Source: Deferribacteres bacterium
Lineage (GTDB): Bacteria > Nitrospirota > Thermodesulfovibrionia > UBA6902
Assembly (NCBI GenBank): GCA_013152795.1
Contig: JAADFS010000032.1
Span: 1 to 42,048, forward strand
DNA: 42,048 nucleotides
Direction: 5' to 3'
Below the pieces are notes generated by a model that saw nothing but the letters and a program-made list of their open reading frames with translations, had not been told where the DNA came from and ran no database searches. This document shows, piece after piece, positions 34,956-42,048 of the stretch (its first letter is position 1; every line of letters begins with the position of its first letter). Made by a program: the position numbers and the translations under genes.

Positions 34956-35693
34956 ATGTTTATTTTGACGTGTATACTGACAATACTACTCATTCCCTCT
35001 GTTGCCGATGCATGGGGGCCACTCACGCATGTTTACCTGGGTTACCAGGTGCTGGATATCGGCGCCGCCCTTGTCCCTGCGGGGATATACACTGTCCTGA
35101 AGAGGTACAAGAATGACTTCCTGTACGGCAACCTGAGCGCAGACATAATACTCGGCAGGAGATTTCAGGGGGTGGAGAAGAATTCCCACAACTGGGACAT
35201 TGCCTGGAAACTGCTCGCATCCTCAAAGACGGCGCGGCAGAGGGCCTTTGCCTACGGGTACCTGATGCATCTGTGTGCAGACACGGTCATCCATAATCTG
35301 GAGACACCGAGGGTGCCCTTCAGCCATTCACTCCTGGAGGTCAGGTCCGACAGTATGGTCGACAAGAAATACAGGGGCATCCTGAAGGGGCTTGATAAGT
35401 ACATGCAGAAGAAAAACGATATTTTTCTCGAGAAAAGGCTTGAAAGCCTCTTTTTCTCCTTCAAGACCAACAAGAGGATATTCAAGGGCTTCCTCATACT
35501 GTCAAGACTCCCCAACTATACCCCGGTGTCCAATTTTATCGATAACCGGTTTCCGTACGAGATCAGTGTCAGCGACATCAACAGCTTTCAGCAGGAATCC
35601 CTGCTGCGGATGTTCGAGTTGCTGAACAACGGCAAGGACTCGGAAGTGCTCAAAGAGAATCCGCTGGGAAGGTATCAAAGAAAGGCTTCCTGA
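34956..35693 (+). CDS. Zinc-dependent phospholipase C-like exported protein
   Basis: About 245 residues. A signal peptide (FILTCILTILLIPSVADA) is followed at once by WGPLTH, where the first Trp of the mature protein and the His are zinc ligands in the family. Other family parts are YGNLSADIILG, KNSHNWDIAWKLL and AYGYLMHLCADTVIHN; these histidines and aspartates fit the three-zinc site. Family members include bacterial phospholipase C and many proteins of unknown substrate. A GTG at 34953 lies directly before the ATG at 34956. It ends 9 bp before scpB. Confidence 0.8.
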   Translation: MFILTCILTILLIPSVADAWGPLTHVYLGYQVLDIGAALVPAGIYTVLKRYKNDFLYGNLSADIILGRRFQGVEKNSHNWDIAWKLLASSKTARQRAFAYGYLMHLCADTVIHNLETPRVPFSHSLLEVRSDSMVDKKYRGILKGLDKYMQKKNDIFLEKRLESLFFSFKTNKRIFKGFLILSRLPNYTPVSNFIDNRFPYEISVSDINSFQQESLLRMFELLNNGKDSEVLKENPLGRYQRKAS

Positions 35694-35702
35694 GCTTTTA
35701 CA

Positions 35703-36290
35703 ATGGAAGATAAAGAAGCCAAATCCATTCTTGAGGCCATCCTTTTCATATCCGCCGAGCCGGTTACACTCGATACACTGAGAAAAACGGTCGAGATAGA
35801 CAAGTACAATACCGAGCGGCTCCTGAGGGAGCTTGTCCGAGAATATTCACTGAAGAACAGCGGCCTCCTCATCCTTGAAGTGGCCGGAGGCTTTCAGATG
35901 GTTACAAACCCCGCCTGCGCTCCATGGGTTAAGAAGCTCCTTTCAGTATCCGTACCGAAGAGACTGTCACAGTCCTCGCTTGAGACCCTTGCCATAATCG
36001 CATACAAACAGCCTGTCATCAAGGCCGAAATAGAGGCTGTCAGGGGTGTTAACTCGGACGGGGTTGTCAGGACCCTCCTTGAGAGGAGACTGATCAAGAT
36101 CCTGGGCAGGAAGGAGGTCCCCGGAAGGCCCCTGATGTACGGCACAACAAAAGAGTTTCTCCAGTATTTCGGCCTTAAAGACCTGTCCGAGCTGCCCACG
36201 CTCAAAGAGTTCAGGGAAGTGGATATCCCCGAGCCGCCTGAGCCGGCTCAGGGAGAAGCGGGACAGGAAGAGACCCCGGTCCATTCCTGA
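35703..36290 (+). CDS. scpB: Segregation and condensation protein B
   Basis: 195 residues. ScpB joins ScpA and SMC to form the bacterial condensin that folds chromosomes. Family blocks are AKSILEAILFISAEPVTLDTL, LEVAGGFQMVTNP, LSQSSLETLAIIAYKQPVIKAEIEAVRGVNSDGVVRTLLERRLI (seen in parts) and the GRPLMYGTTKEFLQYFGL end, which together form two winged-helix domains. It is close behind the phospholipase-like gene. scpA is not in the window. Confidence 0.93.
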   Translation: MEDKEAKSILEAILFISAEPVTLDTLRKTVEIDKYNTERLLRELVREYSLKNSGLLILEVAGGFQMVTNPACAPWVKKLLSVSVPKRLSQSSLETLAIIAYKQPVIKAEIEAVRGVNSDGVVRTLLERRLIKILGRKEVPGRPLMYGTTKEFLQYFGLKDLSELPTLKEFREVDIPEPPEPAQGEAGQEETPVHS

Positions 36291-36314
36291 AACGGCCTGT
36301 ATGCCTGCGTGCGG

Positions 36315-37010
36315 CTACCAGAACTGCCAGCTTTCCGTCCTGATCACATAAATCCCGAGGAGAAGATTTGTCACCCCATGGGCGATGACGCAGGCAGGTA
36401 TGCTTTTGGTCCTGTAGAGGAGGAGATTGTAGAAGACCCCGGCCATAATCCCGGCAAGCCAGAGATTGTGCTCGCTGCCGAACAGAAGTGAGGATATTAT
36501 AAAAGATGTCCAAGTGAATGTGCCGATCCTTACTGCCGTGAAATTCTGGCTGATGATATATCTCAGCACAAATGAGCGCCAGAATATCTCCTCGAACACG
36601 GGAACGACCAGGGCGGCACCTGCCAGTCTTACGGCGATAAATGCATAATACCAGGCCTTGCCGGGCAGGAGCCCCGGGTCGTATGTATCCGGTGTCCCCA
36701 CCGTGGCAAAACCCCAGTCCATGTTTATCCACAGGACAAATACGATCGCACCGATTGACAGGGCGGGAAGGATATGGGCCGCCTTCAGTTGGTCCGGGCG
36801 GAGCTCGTCGTAAGACTTCCGGTAAAAAACCAGCAGCGCGGTCACAGCCAGTATCTTGACCGGATAAACAACGGCCGTAAAATTATCGTGCAGCACGCCG
36901 GGGGGGATCAGCGGCTTCACGAGATCAGAGGCGAGTATGAAAAGCATATAGGTTGCAAAAGGAATGACCCTGCTGAACGCGGGGCTTTGCGACAGCGTTT
37001 TTTTATTCAT
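36315..37010 (-). CDS. CAAX protease-like (CPBP) membrane protein, PEP-CTERM-linked type
   Basis: 231 residues with about seven membrane helices. The Abi/CPBP motifs are present: FEEIFWRSFVLRY (Glu-Glu and Arg), then LLFGSEHNLWLAGIMAGVFYN and IPACVIAHGVTN with the His residues. The N-terminal layout and the segment WINMDWGFATVGTPDTYDP look like the CAAX-related proteins encoded with exosortase/PEP-CTERM systems. No exosortase is in this window. The enzyme would be an intramembrane protease. Confidence 0.8.
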   Translation of the reverse strand: MNKKTLSQSPAFSRVIPFATYMLFILASDLVKPLIPPGVLHDNFTAVVYPVKILAVTALLVFYRKSYDELRPDQLKAAHILPALSIGAIVFVLWINMDWGFATVGTPDTYDPGLLPGKAWYYAFIAVRLAGAALVVPVFEEIFWRSFVLRYIISQNFTAVRIGTFTWTSFIISSLLFGSEHNLWLAGIMAGVFYNLLLYRTKSIPACVIAHGVTNLLLGIYVIRTESWQFW

Positions 37011-37014
37011 GGTA

Positions 37015-37050
37015 TGCAGACTCCTCTGCCCGTTTATACAACATCAAGGT
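37015..37050 (+). repeat. Remnant of the miniature element
   Basis: GCAGACTCCTCTGCCCG, then TTTATACAACATCAAGG, one half of the short form. It lies between two minus-strand genes. Confidence 0.55.
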
Positions 37051-37057
37051 TATATTG

Positions 37058-37738
37058 TTAACTGCTGATCTTGACCGAACTGACAAATTCCAGGGAGCAC
37101 AGCTCCGCGAACAGCTTCCTGACAACCCCCCTGTCTCTTGTGGATACACTGAAATGGTATATGATTTCGCCCCCCGTGTTTTTTTCATAGTCCACGGAAT
37201 GGATATGAAATCCACTGCCGGACAGTATGGATGTGACCGTCTCTTCCGCCTGTGCCGTCTTTTCCGTGAGCGGCACGGAGACAGAGATGTTTCTGAAACG
37301 CAGGATTTTGATCTTTTTCTCCAGAATCCTCAGCACCCACAGGGCGATGACCGTTGTTGCACCCGTTACTGTTGCCGCAAGATAAAGCCCGCCGCCGATT
37401 GCAAGCCCTATGGCTGAGACGATCCATATGGATGCCGCGGTGGTCAGGCCCCTGATCGCATAGCCGCTTTTGATGATTACACCGGCGCCCAGGAACCCTA
37501 TGCCTATCAGGGCGCCTGCAGATATCCTTGCAGGGTCTATCCTGAGGTTGGGGTCGGTGTTCGGAATATAGTAGTAGTAGTTTTCAGAGACAATCATGAT
37601 AAGCACCGCAGCCAGACAGACAATCAACTGGGTCCTGAATCCCGCAGCCCTGCCGTGGACTTCTCTCTCAAAGCCTATAATGCCGCCTATGATTGCGCCG
37701 AGGAGTATGCGGGTGATTATTTCATAAAAGGAAATCAT
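37058..37738 (-). CDS. MgtC/SapB family membrane protein
   Basis: 226 residues. The N-terminal part has the family core: RILLGAIIGGIIGFEREVHG, RTQLIVCLAAVLIMI, ARISAGALIGIGFLGAGVII and RGLTTAASIWIVSAIGLAIG, giving five membrane helices. The C-terminal domain is soluble and ACT-like (FRNISVSVPLTEK, then FHIHSVDYEKNT). Some MgtC proteins help cells grow in low magnesium or in hosts by modulating the F-type ATP synthase; most SapB-type members have no known task. Confidence 0.88.
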   Translation of the reverse strand: MISFYEIITRILLGAIIGGIIGFEREVHGRAAGFRTQLIVCLAAVLIMIVSENYYYYIPNTDPNLRIDPARISAGALIGIGFLGAGVIIKSGYAIRGLTTAASIWIVSAIGLAIGGGLYLAATVTGATTVIALWVLRILEKKIKILRFRNISVSVPLTEKTAQAEETVTSILSGSGFHIHSVDYEKNTGGEIIYHFSVSTRDRGVVRKLFAELCSLEFVSSVKISS

Positions 37739-37875
37739 ATTAAGACATTATAATTAAACGCCGGGAGGGTGTCAAAGCAGGTTTCCCGGCAGACTCCGCT
37801 ATCCCTGAATTTTTTAATTCCGCCGGACTTATGCTAAACTATCACCTACTTTTGACATGTGGAGGAGACAGGAAA

Positions 37876-39255
37876 TTGAGGATTGAAAAAGATACTCTCG
37901 GTAATGTGCGTCTTCCTGACAGCGCCTATTACGGCGCCCAGACAAAAAGGGCGGTACTTAATTTTCCGATCAGCGGCCTCAGGCTTCCGCGGAGGTTCAT
38001 AAGGGCTCAGGGCATAGTCAAGCTCGCGGCGGTCAGGGCCAACGGCTCCCTGGGACTTCTGAAGAGAAAGATATGGAAGGCCGTTGAAAAGGCGGCGCTG
38101 GAGGTGATCAGCGGCAGGCATGACAGGCATTTTGTCGTGGATGTTTACCAGGCCGGGGCAGGGACGTCCCAGAACATGAACGCCAATGAGGTTATAGCAA
38201 ACAGGGCCCTTGAGATTCTCGGCCGCAAAAAGGGGGATTACTCATTCATTCATCCGAATGACCATGTAAACATGGCGCAGTCGACAAACGATACGATTCC
38301 CACGTCAATGTACATCTCCTGCCGTGAGGCTGTTACAGAGGATTTGATGCCCGCCCTGCAAGGGCTGCATGATGCCCTCTCAGCCAAGGCAGAGGAATTC
38401 GACGGGATTGTAAAGGCCGGCAGGACACACCTGCAGGATGCCGTGCCTGTAAGGCTCGGGCAGGAGTTCAGCGGTTTTGCGGAAGCGGTGAAGAATGATA
38501 TGGCGCGGTTGCAGAAGGCACTGGACTCCCTTTTGTATCTGCCCCTCGGGGGCAATGCACTTGGCACGGGAATAAATGCCCATCCCCGCTTCAGGGGCCG
38601 CGTCATCAGAGAGATCAGGGAGATTACCGGCATCAGGTTCCGGAGTTGCAAGAACCTCTTTGAGGGTATTCAGAATGTATATCCGGCCCTTGAACTGAGC
38701 GCCTCACTGAGGGGAATCTCAATAACCCTGACAAAGATAGCCAATGATATCCGTCTGTTGAGCTCAGGGCCGCGCACGGGTTTTGCCGAGATAAGGCTGC
38801 CCGCAGTGCAGCCGGGCTCATCCATTATGCCCGGGAAGGTCAACCCCGTCATGGCGGAGATGCTCAACATGGTATGTTTTCAGGTCATGGGCAATGATAC
38901 GGCGGTTGCCTGTGCGGTGCAGGCTTCGCAACTGGAGCTTAATGTGATGATGCCCCTGATAGCGCATAACCTGCTCTTTTCGATTGAGATCCTCTCAAAC
39001 GGCGTCAACGCCTTTACGGAAAAATGCGTGAGCGGCATCAGCGCGGACACGAAGCGGTGCAGGGAATATGCAGAAGCAACGCTTGCGATGGCAACCGCGT
39101 TGAATCCCGTTATCGGTTATTCGTCCGCTGCCGGTGTGGCCCGGGATGCATACCGGACAGGGAAAACCGTGAGGCAGGTGGCGGTGGAAAAAGGCATCTT
39201 GAGCGAAAGAGACGCCGGCCGCATCCTTGACCCCAGGAGGCTCACGGGGAAATAA
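37876..39255 (+). CDS. aspA: Aspartase/fumarase family lyase, probably aspartate ammonia-lyase
   Basis: 459 residues from a TTG at 37876, chosen because it gives RIEKDTLGNVRLPDSAYYGAQT, the usual start of this family; GGAGG lies ten bases upstream. An ORF start at 37831 is less likely. Blocks are NMNANEVIANRALEIL, HPNDHVNMAQSTNDTIPTS and the catalytic loop GSSIMPGKVNPVMAEML. The last fits aspartase better than class II fumarase, where NPTQCEA follows. The reaction would be aspartate to fumarate plus ammonia, or fumarate hydration if the guess is wrong. It stands alone, followed by a terminator. Confidence 0.8.
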   Translation: MRIEKDTLGNVRLPDSAYYGAQTKRAVLNFPISGLRLPRRFIRAQGIVKLAAVRANGSLGLLKRKIWKAVEKAALEVISGRHDRHFVVDVYQAGAGTSQNMNANEVIANRALEILGRKKGDYSFIHPNDHVNMAQSTNDTIPTSMYISCREAVTEDLMPALQGLHDALSAKAEEFDGIVKAGRTHLQDAVPVRLGQEFSGFAEAVKNDMARLQKALDSLLYLPLGGNALGTGINAHPRFRGRVIREIREITGIRFRSCKNLFEGIQNVYPALELSASLRGISITLTKIANDIRLLSSGPRTGFAEIRLPAVQPGSSIMPGKVNPVMAEMLNMVCFQVMGNDTAVACAVQASQLELNVMMPLIAHNLLFSIEILSNGVNAFTEKCVSGISADTKRCREYAEATLAMATALNPVIGYSSAAGVARDAYRTGKTVRQVAVEKGILSERDAGRILDPRRLTGK

Positions 39256-39345
39256 TTTTTTAATCTTAGTTGCGGGTTCAACGGCATGGCATATTTGGAA
39301 GTTTAACGGAGGGCGTGGAGACGGCTCGATGCCGCTGAAAAGACA

Positions 39346-39400
39346 AAAAGAAAGCCGGCATTCTTTTAATACTGAAACGGTAGAAAGCCGGCTTTCTTTT
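39346..39400. terminator. Bidirectional terminator between aspA and the cytochrome gene
   Basis: AAAAGAAAGCCGGC (39346-39359) pairs with GCCGGCTTTCTTTT (39387-39400) perfectly over 14 bp. T runs on both strands suit use from either side. It sits 3 bp after the end of the cytochrome gene. Confidence 0.75.
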
Positions 39401-39402
39401 TC

Positions 39403-39996
39403 TTAGTGTTTGTATTTCAGAGGGAAATGCTTATGGGTCTTCTTAAGCCTTTCCTTGAAATTAAACTTGTATTTGGGGTCGACCTTTGCATTGAACGGAC
39501 TGTCGCCGCCGTGACAAACCAAGCACCCTTTCTCATTTTCAGATGGAATTATAAGTCCTGCAGCCTTAACCTCCGCGCGCGTGAATGTCTTCTTCTTTTT
39601 CTTCATGATTTTCTTGTACACGCTTCCGGGTCCGTGACACGCCTCGCACTGGACATTGATTAATTTCGGTGTCTTCTCCACACTCACAAATCCACCTGGT
39701 TTGCCGTAACCGGTTGTATGACACTTCAAGCACTTGGCATCAGTGGTATAGTCTTTGTTCGGGTCCAGATTGGCCTTTTTCTTCAGATCCGCTTTGACTC
39801 CCGGCTTCAGGTTTTCAAAACTGTTCGCCATTTTTGTCTTTTTCCATGACTTGTACTGCTTGATGTGACATGCCTTACACTTTTTTGCCCCTACGTACTT
39901 GGCATTAGCGGCGTCAGCGTTTGACACAGCAAAGAGAGCTATGACAAACAGAAGAGATACAAGTCCGACTATCGCCTTTCTCAAGATCCTGTTCAC
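39403..39996 (-). CDS. Exported tetraheme c-type cytochrome, lysine-rich
   Basis: 197 residues. A signal peptide (KAIVGLVSLLFVIALFAVSNADA) is followed by four heme-binding motifs: CKACH, CLKCH, CEACH and CLVCH. The start KYVGAKKCKACHIKQYKSW is typical of the cytochrome c554/c-prime-like family. The protein is unusually rich in lysine (KKKKKTF and repeated KK), so it should be strongly basic and may bind acidic redox partners. It stands alone between terminator and tRNA. A role in periplasmic electron transfer in an anaerobe is likely; donor and acceptor are not known. Confidence 0.85.
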   Translation of the reverse strand: MNRILRKAIVGLVSLLFVIALFAVSNADAANAKYVGAKKCKACHIKQYKSWKKTKMANSFENLKPGVKADLKKKANLDPNKDYTTDAKCLKCHTTGYGKPGGFVSVEKTPKLINVQCEACHGPGSVYKKIMKKKKKTFTRAEVKAAGLIIPSENEKGCLVCHGGDSPFNAKVDPKYKFNFKERLKKTHKHFPLKYKH

Positions 39997-40104
39997 CTCC
40001 TTTCTTTTTTTATTTGTAATATGGCTTAGTTAGTATACCAGGAATAAGTCGCCAAATGTTAAAAGATATTTTAATTTTATTATAAAAATACCTTTTGCCC
40101 CTGC

Positions 40105-40172
40105 ACTCCGAACTTTCAACTCTGAACTTTGTTCCCCGGCAGACTCTTCTGCCCGTTTGTGCAACATTAAGG
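40105..40172 (+). repeat. Half copy of the miniature element with pGTTC repeats
   Basis: It reads CGAACTTTCAACTCTGAACT, then CCCCGGCAGACTCTTCTGCC and TTTGTGCAACATTAAGG. The GTTC-type inner part is shared with the copy at 21841-22080, in the opposite direction. Confidence 0.6.
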
Positions 40173-40197
40173 TAAAGAGTAATAAATGGAGTTAATA

Positions 40198-40283
40198 TGG
40201 CGGAGGAGGTAGGATTCGAACCCACGGAGCTTTCGCTCTACGGTTTTCAAGACCGTCGCCTTCGTCCACTCGGCCACTCCTCC
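40198..40283 (-). tRNA. tRNA-Ser (anticodon UGA)
   Basis: The acceptor arms GGAGGAG and CTCCTCC pair fully. The anticodon stem ACGGT/ACCGT has loop CTTGAAA (anticodon TGA). A long variable arm (AGAGCGAAAGCTC) marks it as serine type. The T arm is GGTTCGAATCC. The 3' CCA is encoded (40198-40200), unlike the tRNA-Arg here. Confidence 0.95.
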
Positions 40284-40305
40284 ATAATTTCAATTCTGAG
40301 TTTGC

Positions 40306-40519
40306 CTTACAGTGGCATTAAAATACCGCCTGCGGGCAGGAGAGCCTGCCGGAAAAGCTTTATCTGCGATACCTTCAGGAAATATTCCGCACAGCATATG
40401 GACATCTTTTGGAACTTCACTTTTCGTTATTTCCTGCAATAAAGACTTATTTCCGATATCCCATCGCTTTATAAAGGTTTTACGGCAGGCTCTCCTGCCT
40501 GTTTTATGCAACATTAAGG
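40306..40519 (+). repeat. Long-form miniature inverted-repeat element
   Basis: 214 bp from CTTACAGTGGCATTAAAAT to TTATGCAACATTAAGG, almost the same as 27708-27919 along its full length, including the unique middle (GAAATATTCCGCACAGCATA). The flanks TTTGC and TTTAT agree in only three of five bases. It lies 22 bp from the tRNA-Ser. Confidence 0.85.
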
Positions 40520-40599
40520 TTTATAAGCCTGATTCCGGTATTATCACACCCGTGCAGTCGCATAAAATACCACCGGCTGTGAGAGACCCGGGCATCCGT

Positions 40600-41424
40600 T
40601 CATTTCAATTTGAATTCAAAATTCTTGCTGAAACTTATTACGAGACGGGACGGGTCTGCAGACAGTGGGCCAAGGTCTTTCCCGGTAAGGTCAGACCTGC
40701 CGGACAAGGTTACACTGCCCTGCAACCTGTCGCCGCAACCGCCGGTGATGTTCACCAGCTTTCCCAGTCTCCTGTTTGCCGCTTTCGCGATTATTTCAGC
40801 TTTAGTGCGGGCCTTCCTGTACACATCGGTCGCAAGAGTTTCAAAGTACTTATCCGGATCAACCAGCCCGTAGAATATCGCGCTCCGCTTGAGGTCGAAT
40901 TCAAACGGGAGGTCAAAGAGCCCCTCTTTGTCAAACGCGATTTCTTTCTCGGCCAGGATGTTCATCATCTGCAGGATCTTCTCCGCGGAAAACTTTGTAA
41001 GGGAGAAATAAACGGTCATCACCGTCAGCTTTTTCTTCCTGACCGGAGATTTCGTCTCCGGTATTTCCTCGCCTTTTATAGCCTTGGCCATGCCGGTTAT
41101 AAAGTCTTTTTGATAAATGTCCTCAAAGGATTTACCCTTAGGCTTGTTTTCCACCTGCAGTACACTGATTTCAGGCGTTTCCCCCATCACAGTCTTCAGT
41201 ACCCCGAGCATTTCCGAGATTTTATCCTTCGCCGCCTTGCTTGATATTTCATAGCTCTCCCCCTCACCGGTTATTTTGAGGAAGCAATGTGCGATATCAG
41301 GCCTGACAACCAGCCTTGATTCCCCGCCGACCTTGATAAGGTTTTCCGTATCATCAGCGGCAGCATATGCCGGCGATAATAATAAAAGAGCAATCACTCC
41401 CACCACTGCAAGTTTAAATCTCAT
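40600..41424 (-). CDS. Exported SIMPL-domain (DUF541) protein
   Basis: The ATG at 41424 has GGGAGGG five bases upstream and gives a signal peptide (FKLAVVGVIALLLLSPAYAAA). A longer frame to 41454 adds ten unlikely codons. The mature part of about 250 residues has the SIMPL start IKVGGESRLVVRPDIAHCFLKI with KAAKDKISEMLGVLK, and later KARTKAEIIAKAANRRLGKLVNI, the usual end block. SIMPL proteins are periplasmic or outer-membrane-linked; some form ring assemblies, and the function is mostly open. Confidence 0.85.
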   Translation of the reverse strand: MRFKLAVVGVIALLLLSPAYAAADDTENLIKVGGESRLVVRPDIAHCFLKITGEGESYEISSKAAKDKISEMLGVLKTVMGETPEISVLQVENKPKGKSFEDIYQKDFITGMAKAIKGEEIPETKSPVRKKKLTVMTVYFSLTKFSAEKILQMMNILAEKEIAFDKEGLFDLPFEFDLKRSAIFYGLVDPDKYFETLATDVYRKARTKAEIIAKAANRRLGKLVNITGGCGDRLQGSVTLSGRSDLTGKDLGPLSADPSRLVISFSKNFEFKLK

Positions 41425-41708
41425 TTTTCCCTCCCTGTTTATGCGGTATTTCAAGGTTAATATAACCCGAAAAATGACTCCCTGCCAAGATGCCGGATAA
41501 AATTTTTCGCCTGTTTATTCAATGTGTTTTGTGACATGCTATACCCGCCTGTCATATTTGTAAAGAAAATTGTAACATAAAACACCGCCAGCGGGGCAAC
41601 GGAAGAGCCGGTGGAAATGAATTGCATATATTGAGTTGTTCGGTGTGACATAACGATTATGACTATGCTAAAGTTGATAATATATTGTTGTTATAAGAGA
41701 ATCAGCAA
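41425..41708. other. Gene-free stretch
   Basis: No gene is seen. It holds remnants of the miniature element: TTTATGCGGTATTTCAAGG (41438-41456) and AAAACACCGCCAGCGGGGCA (41579-41598). Confidence 0.45.
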
Positions 41709-42048
41709 ATGAAGCCAAAAGTATATTTAGAAACAACAATTGTTAGTTATCTTACTGCAAAGCCGAGCAGAGATCTTATTATTGCTGCTCATCAGGAATT
41801 GACTAACGAATGGTGGGAAAATAGAAGAAAGCATTTTGATTTATTTGTTTCACAGCTTGTTATTCAAGAAGCAAAAGCAGGAGATAGAAATGCATCACAA
41901 AAACGTCTGGGTATTCTTGAATCAATTCCTCTGCTTGAGTTAAATGAAGATGTGACTTCTTTAGCTCGCGCCTTGATAAAGGAAAAAGCTTTACCTAAAA
42001 AGGCAGTTGAAGACGCTTTACATATTGCCATTGCCATAAATCATGGTA
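41709..42048 (+). CDS. PIN-domain protein, 3' end cut by window
   Basis: It begins MKPKVYLETTIVSYLTAKPS, the typical N-terminus of this PIN group (YLETT-x-SYL). A Glu follows in QLVIQEAKAGD, and the late block EDALHIAIAINHG runs into the window edge. All visible metal-binding acidic residues are in place. It belongs to a similar VapC-like group as the gene at the left edge. No antitoxin-like gene precedes it, so any partner must lie beyond the window. Confidence 0.8.
   Translation, partial: MKPKVYLETTIVSYLTAKPSRDLIIAAHQELTNEWWENRRKHFDLFVSQLVIQEAKAGDRNASQKRLGILESIPLLELNEDVTSLARALIKEKALPKKAVEDALHIAIAINHG

Noticed and set aside
40312..41244. 310-residue plus-strand frame
   Set aside because: It starts inside the long miniature element and runs antisense to the SIMPL gene, which has signal peptide and family blocks.
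1..42048. CRISPR array
   Set aside because: The repeats present are dispersed, palindromic and unevenly spaced, or are codon repeats inside one gene. No regular repeat-spacer pattern is seen.

Overview
The window is about 42 kb of bacterial chromosome with moderate GC. It carries a flagellar chemotaxis cluster, hook-assembly genes, a lysine-rich tetraheme c-type cytochrome, a CAAX protease-like protein of the exosortase-associated type, and many small intergenic repeats. This suits an anaerobic, motile Gram-negative bacterium such as a Nitrospirota/Thermodesulfovibrio-like lineage or a deltaproteobacterial relative. No rRNA or other lineage marker is present, so the assignment is inference.

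Layout. (1) 1-4.8 kb is an accessory, defence-like region. It holds a truncated PIN toxin with a small partner. It also holds a minus-strand unit made of a near-consensus promoter, a leader with the architecture of P4/P1-type CI/C4 antisense RNAs, and a small ORF. A 510-codon putative conflict gene follows, preceded by stacked hairpins, then a possible group II intron fragment and a second broken copy of the small ORF, and finally a HEPN/MNT pair. (2) 4.9-8.4 kb has a DUF2059 exported protein and a coupled DUF2157-DUF4401-GDYXXLXY membrane operon. (3) 9.0-11.7 kb is a repeat-rich surface protein whose signal peptide lies out of frame. (4) 11.7-14.9 kb has glnS and a diguanylate cyclase, divergently arranged. 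(5) 15.1-23.7 kb is a chemotaxis cluster: HEAT-repeat protein, CheR, a 46-codon ORF, two CheY, CheA without a P2 domain, a CheW-CheZ fusion, CheW, CheB and a two-CW protein. (6) 23.7-27.6 kb, on the minus strand, is fliK-flgD-flgE. (7) 28-35.7 kb has envelope and glycan genes (two GT-C-like membrane proteins, a sulfatase-fold enzyme, an SGNH protein, a zinc phospholipase C-like protein) plus tRNA-Arg(CCU). (8) 35.7-41.4 kb has scpB, a CAAX protease-like gene, an MgtC/SapB protein, an aspartase/fumarase-family gene, a cytochrome, tRNA-Ser(UGA) and a SIMPL protein. (9) A second PIN gene runs off the right edge.

Working together: CheA phosphorylates CheY, CheR and CheB set receptor methylation, and the CheW-CheZ fusion would place the CheY-P phosphatase at the receptor array. 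The hook genes supply the motor structure. A family of miniature inverted-repeat elements (about 63 bp short form, about 213 bp long form) sits in many intergenic gaps, three of them with perfect candidate 5-bp target duplications.

The strongest candidates for something new are the CheW-CheZ fusion, the C4/CI-like antisense RNA unit in the left accessory region together with the neighbouring conflict gene and its hairpin leader, and the repeat family.
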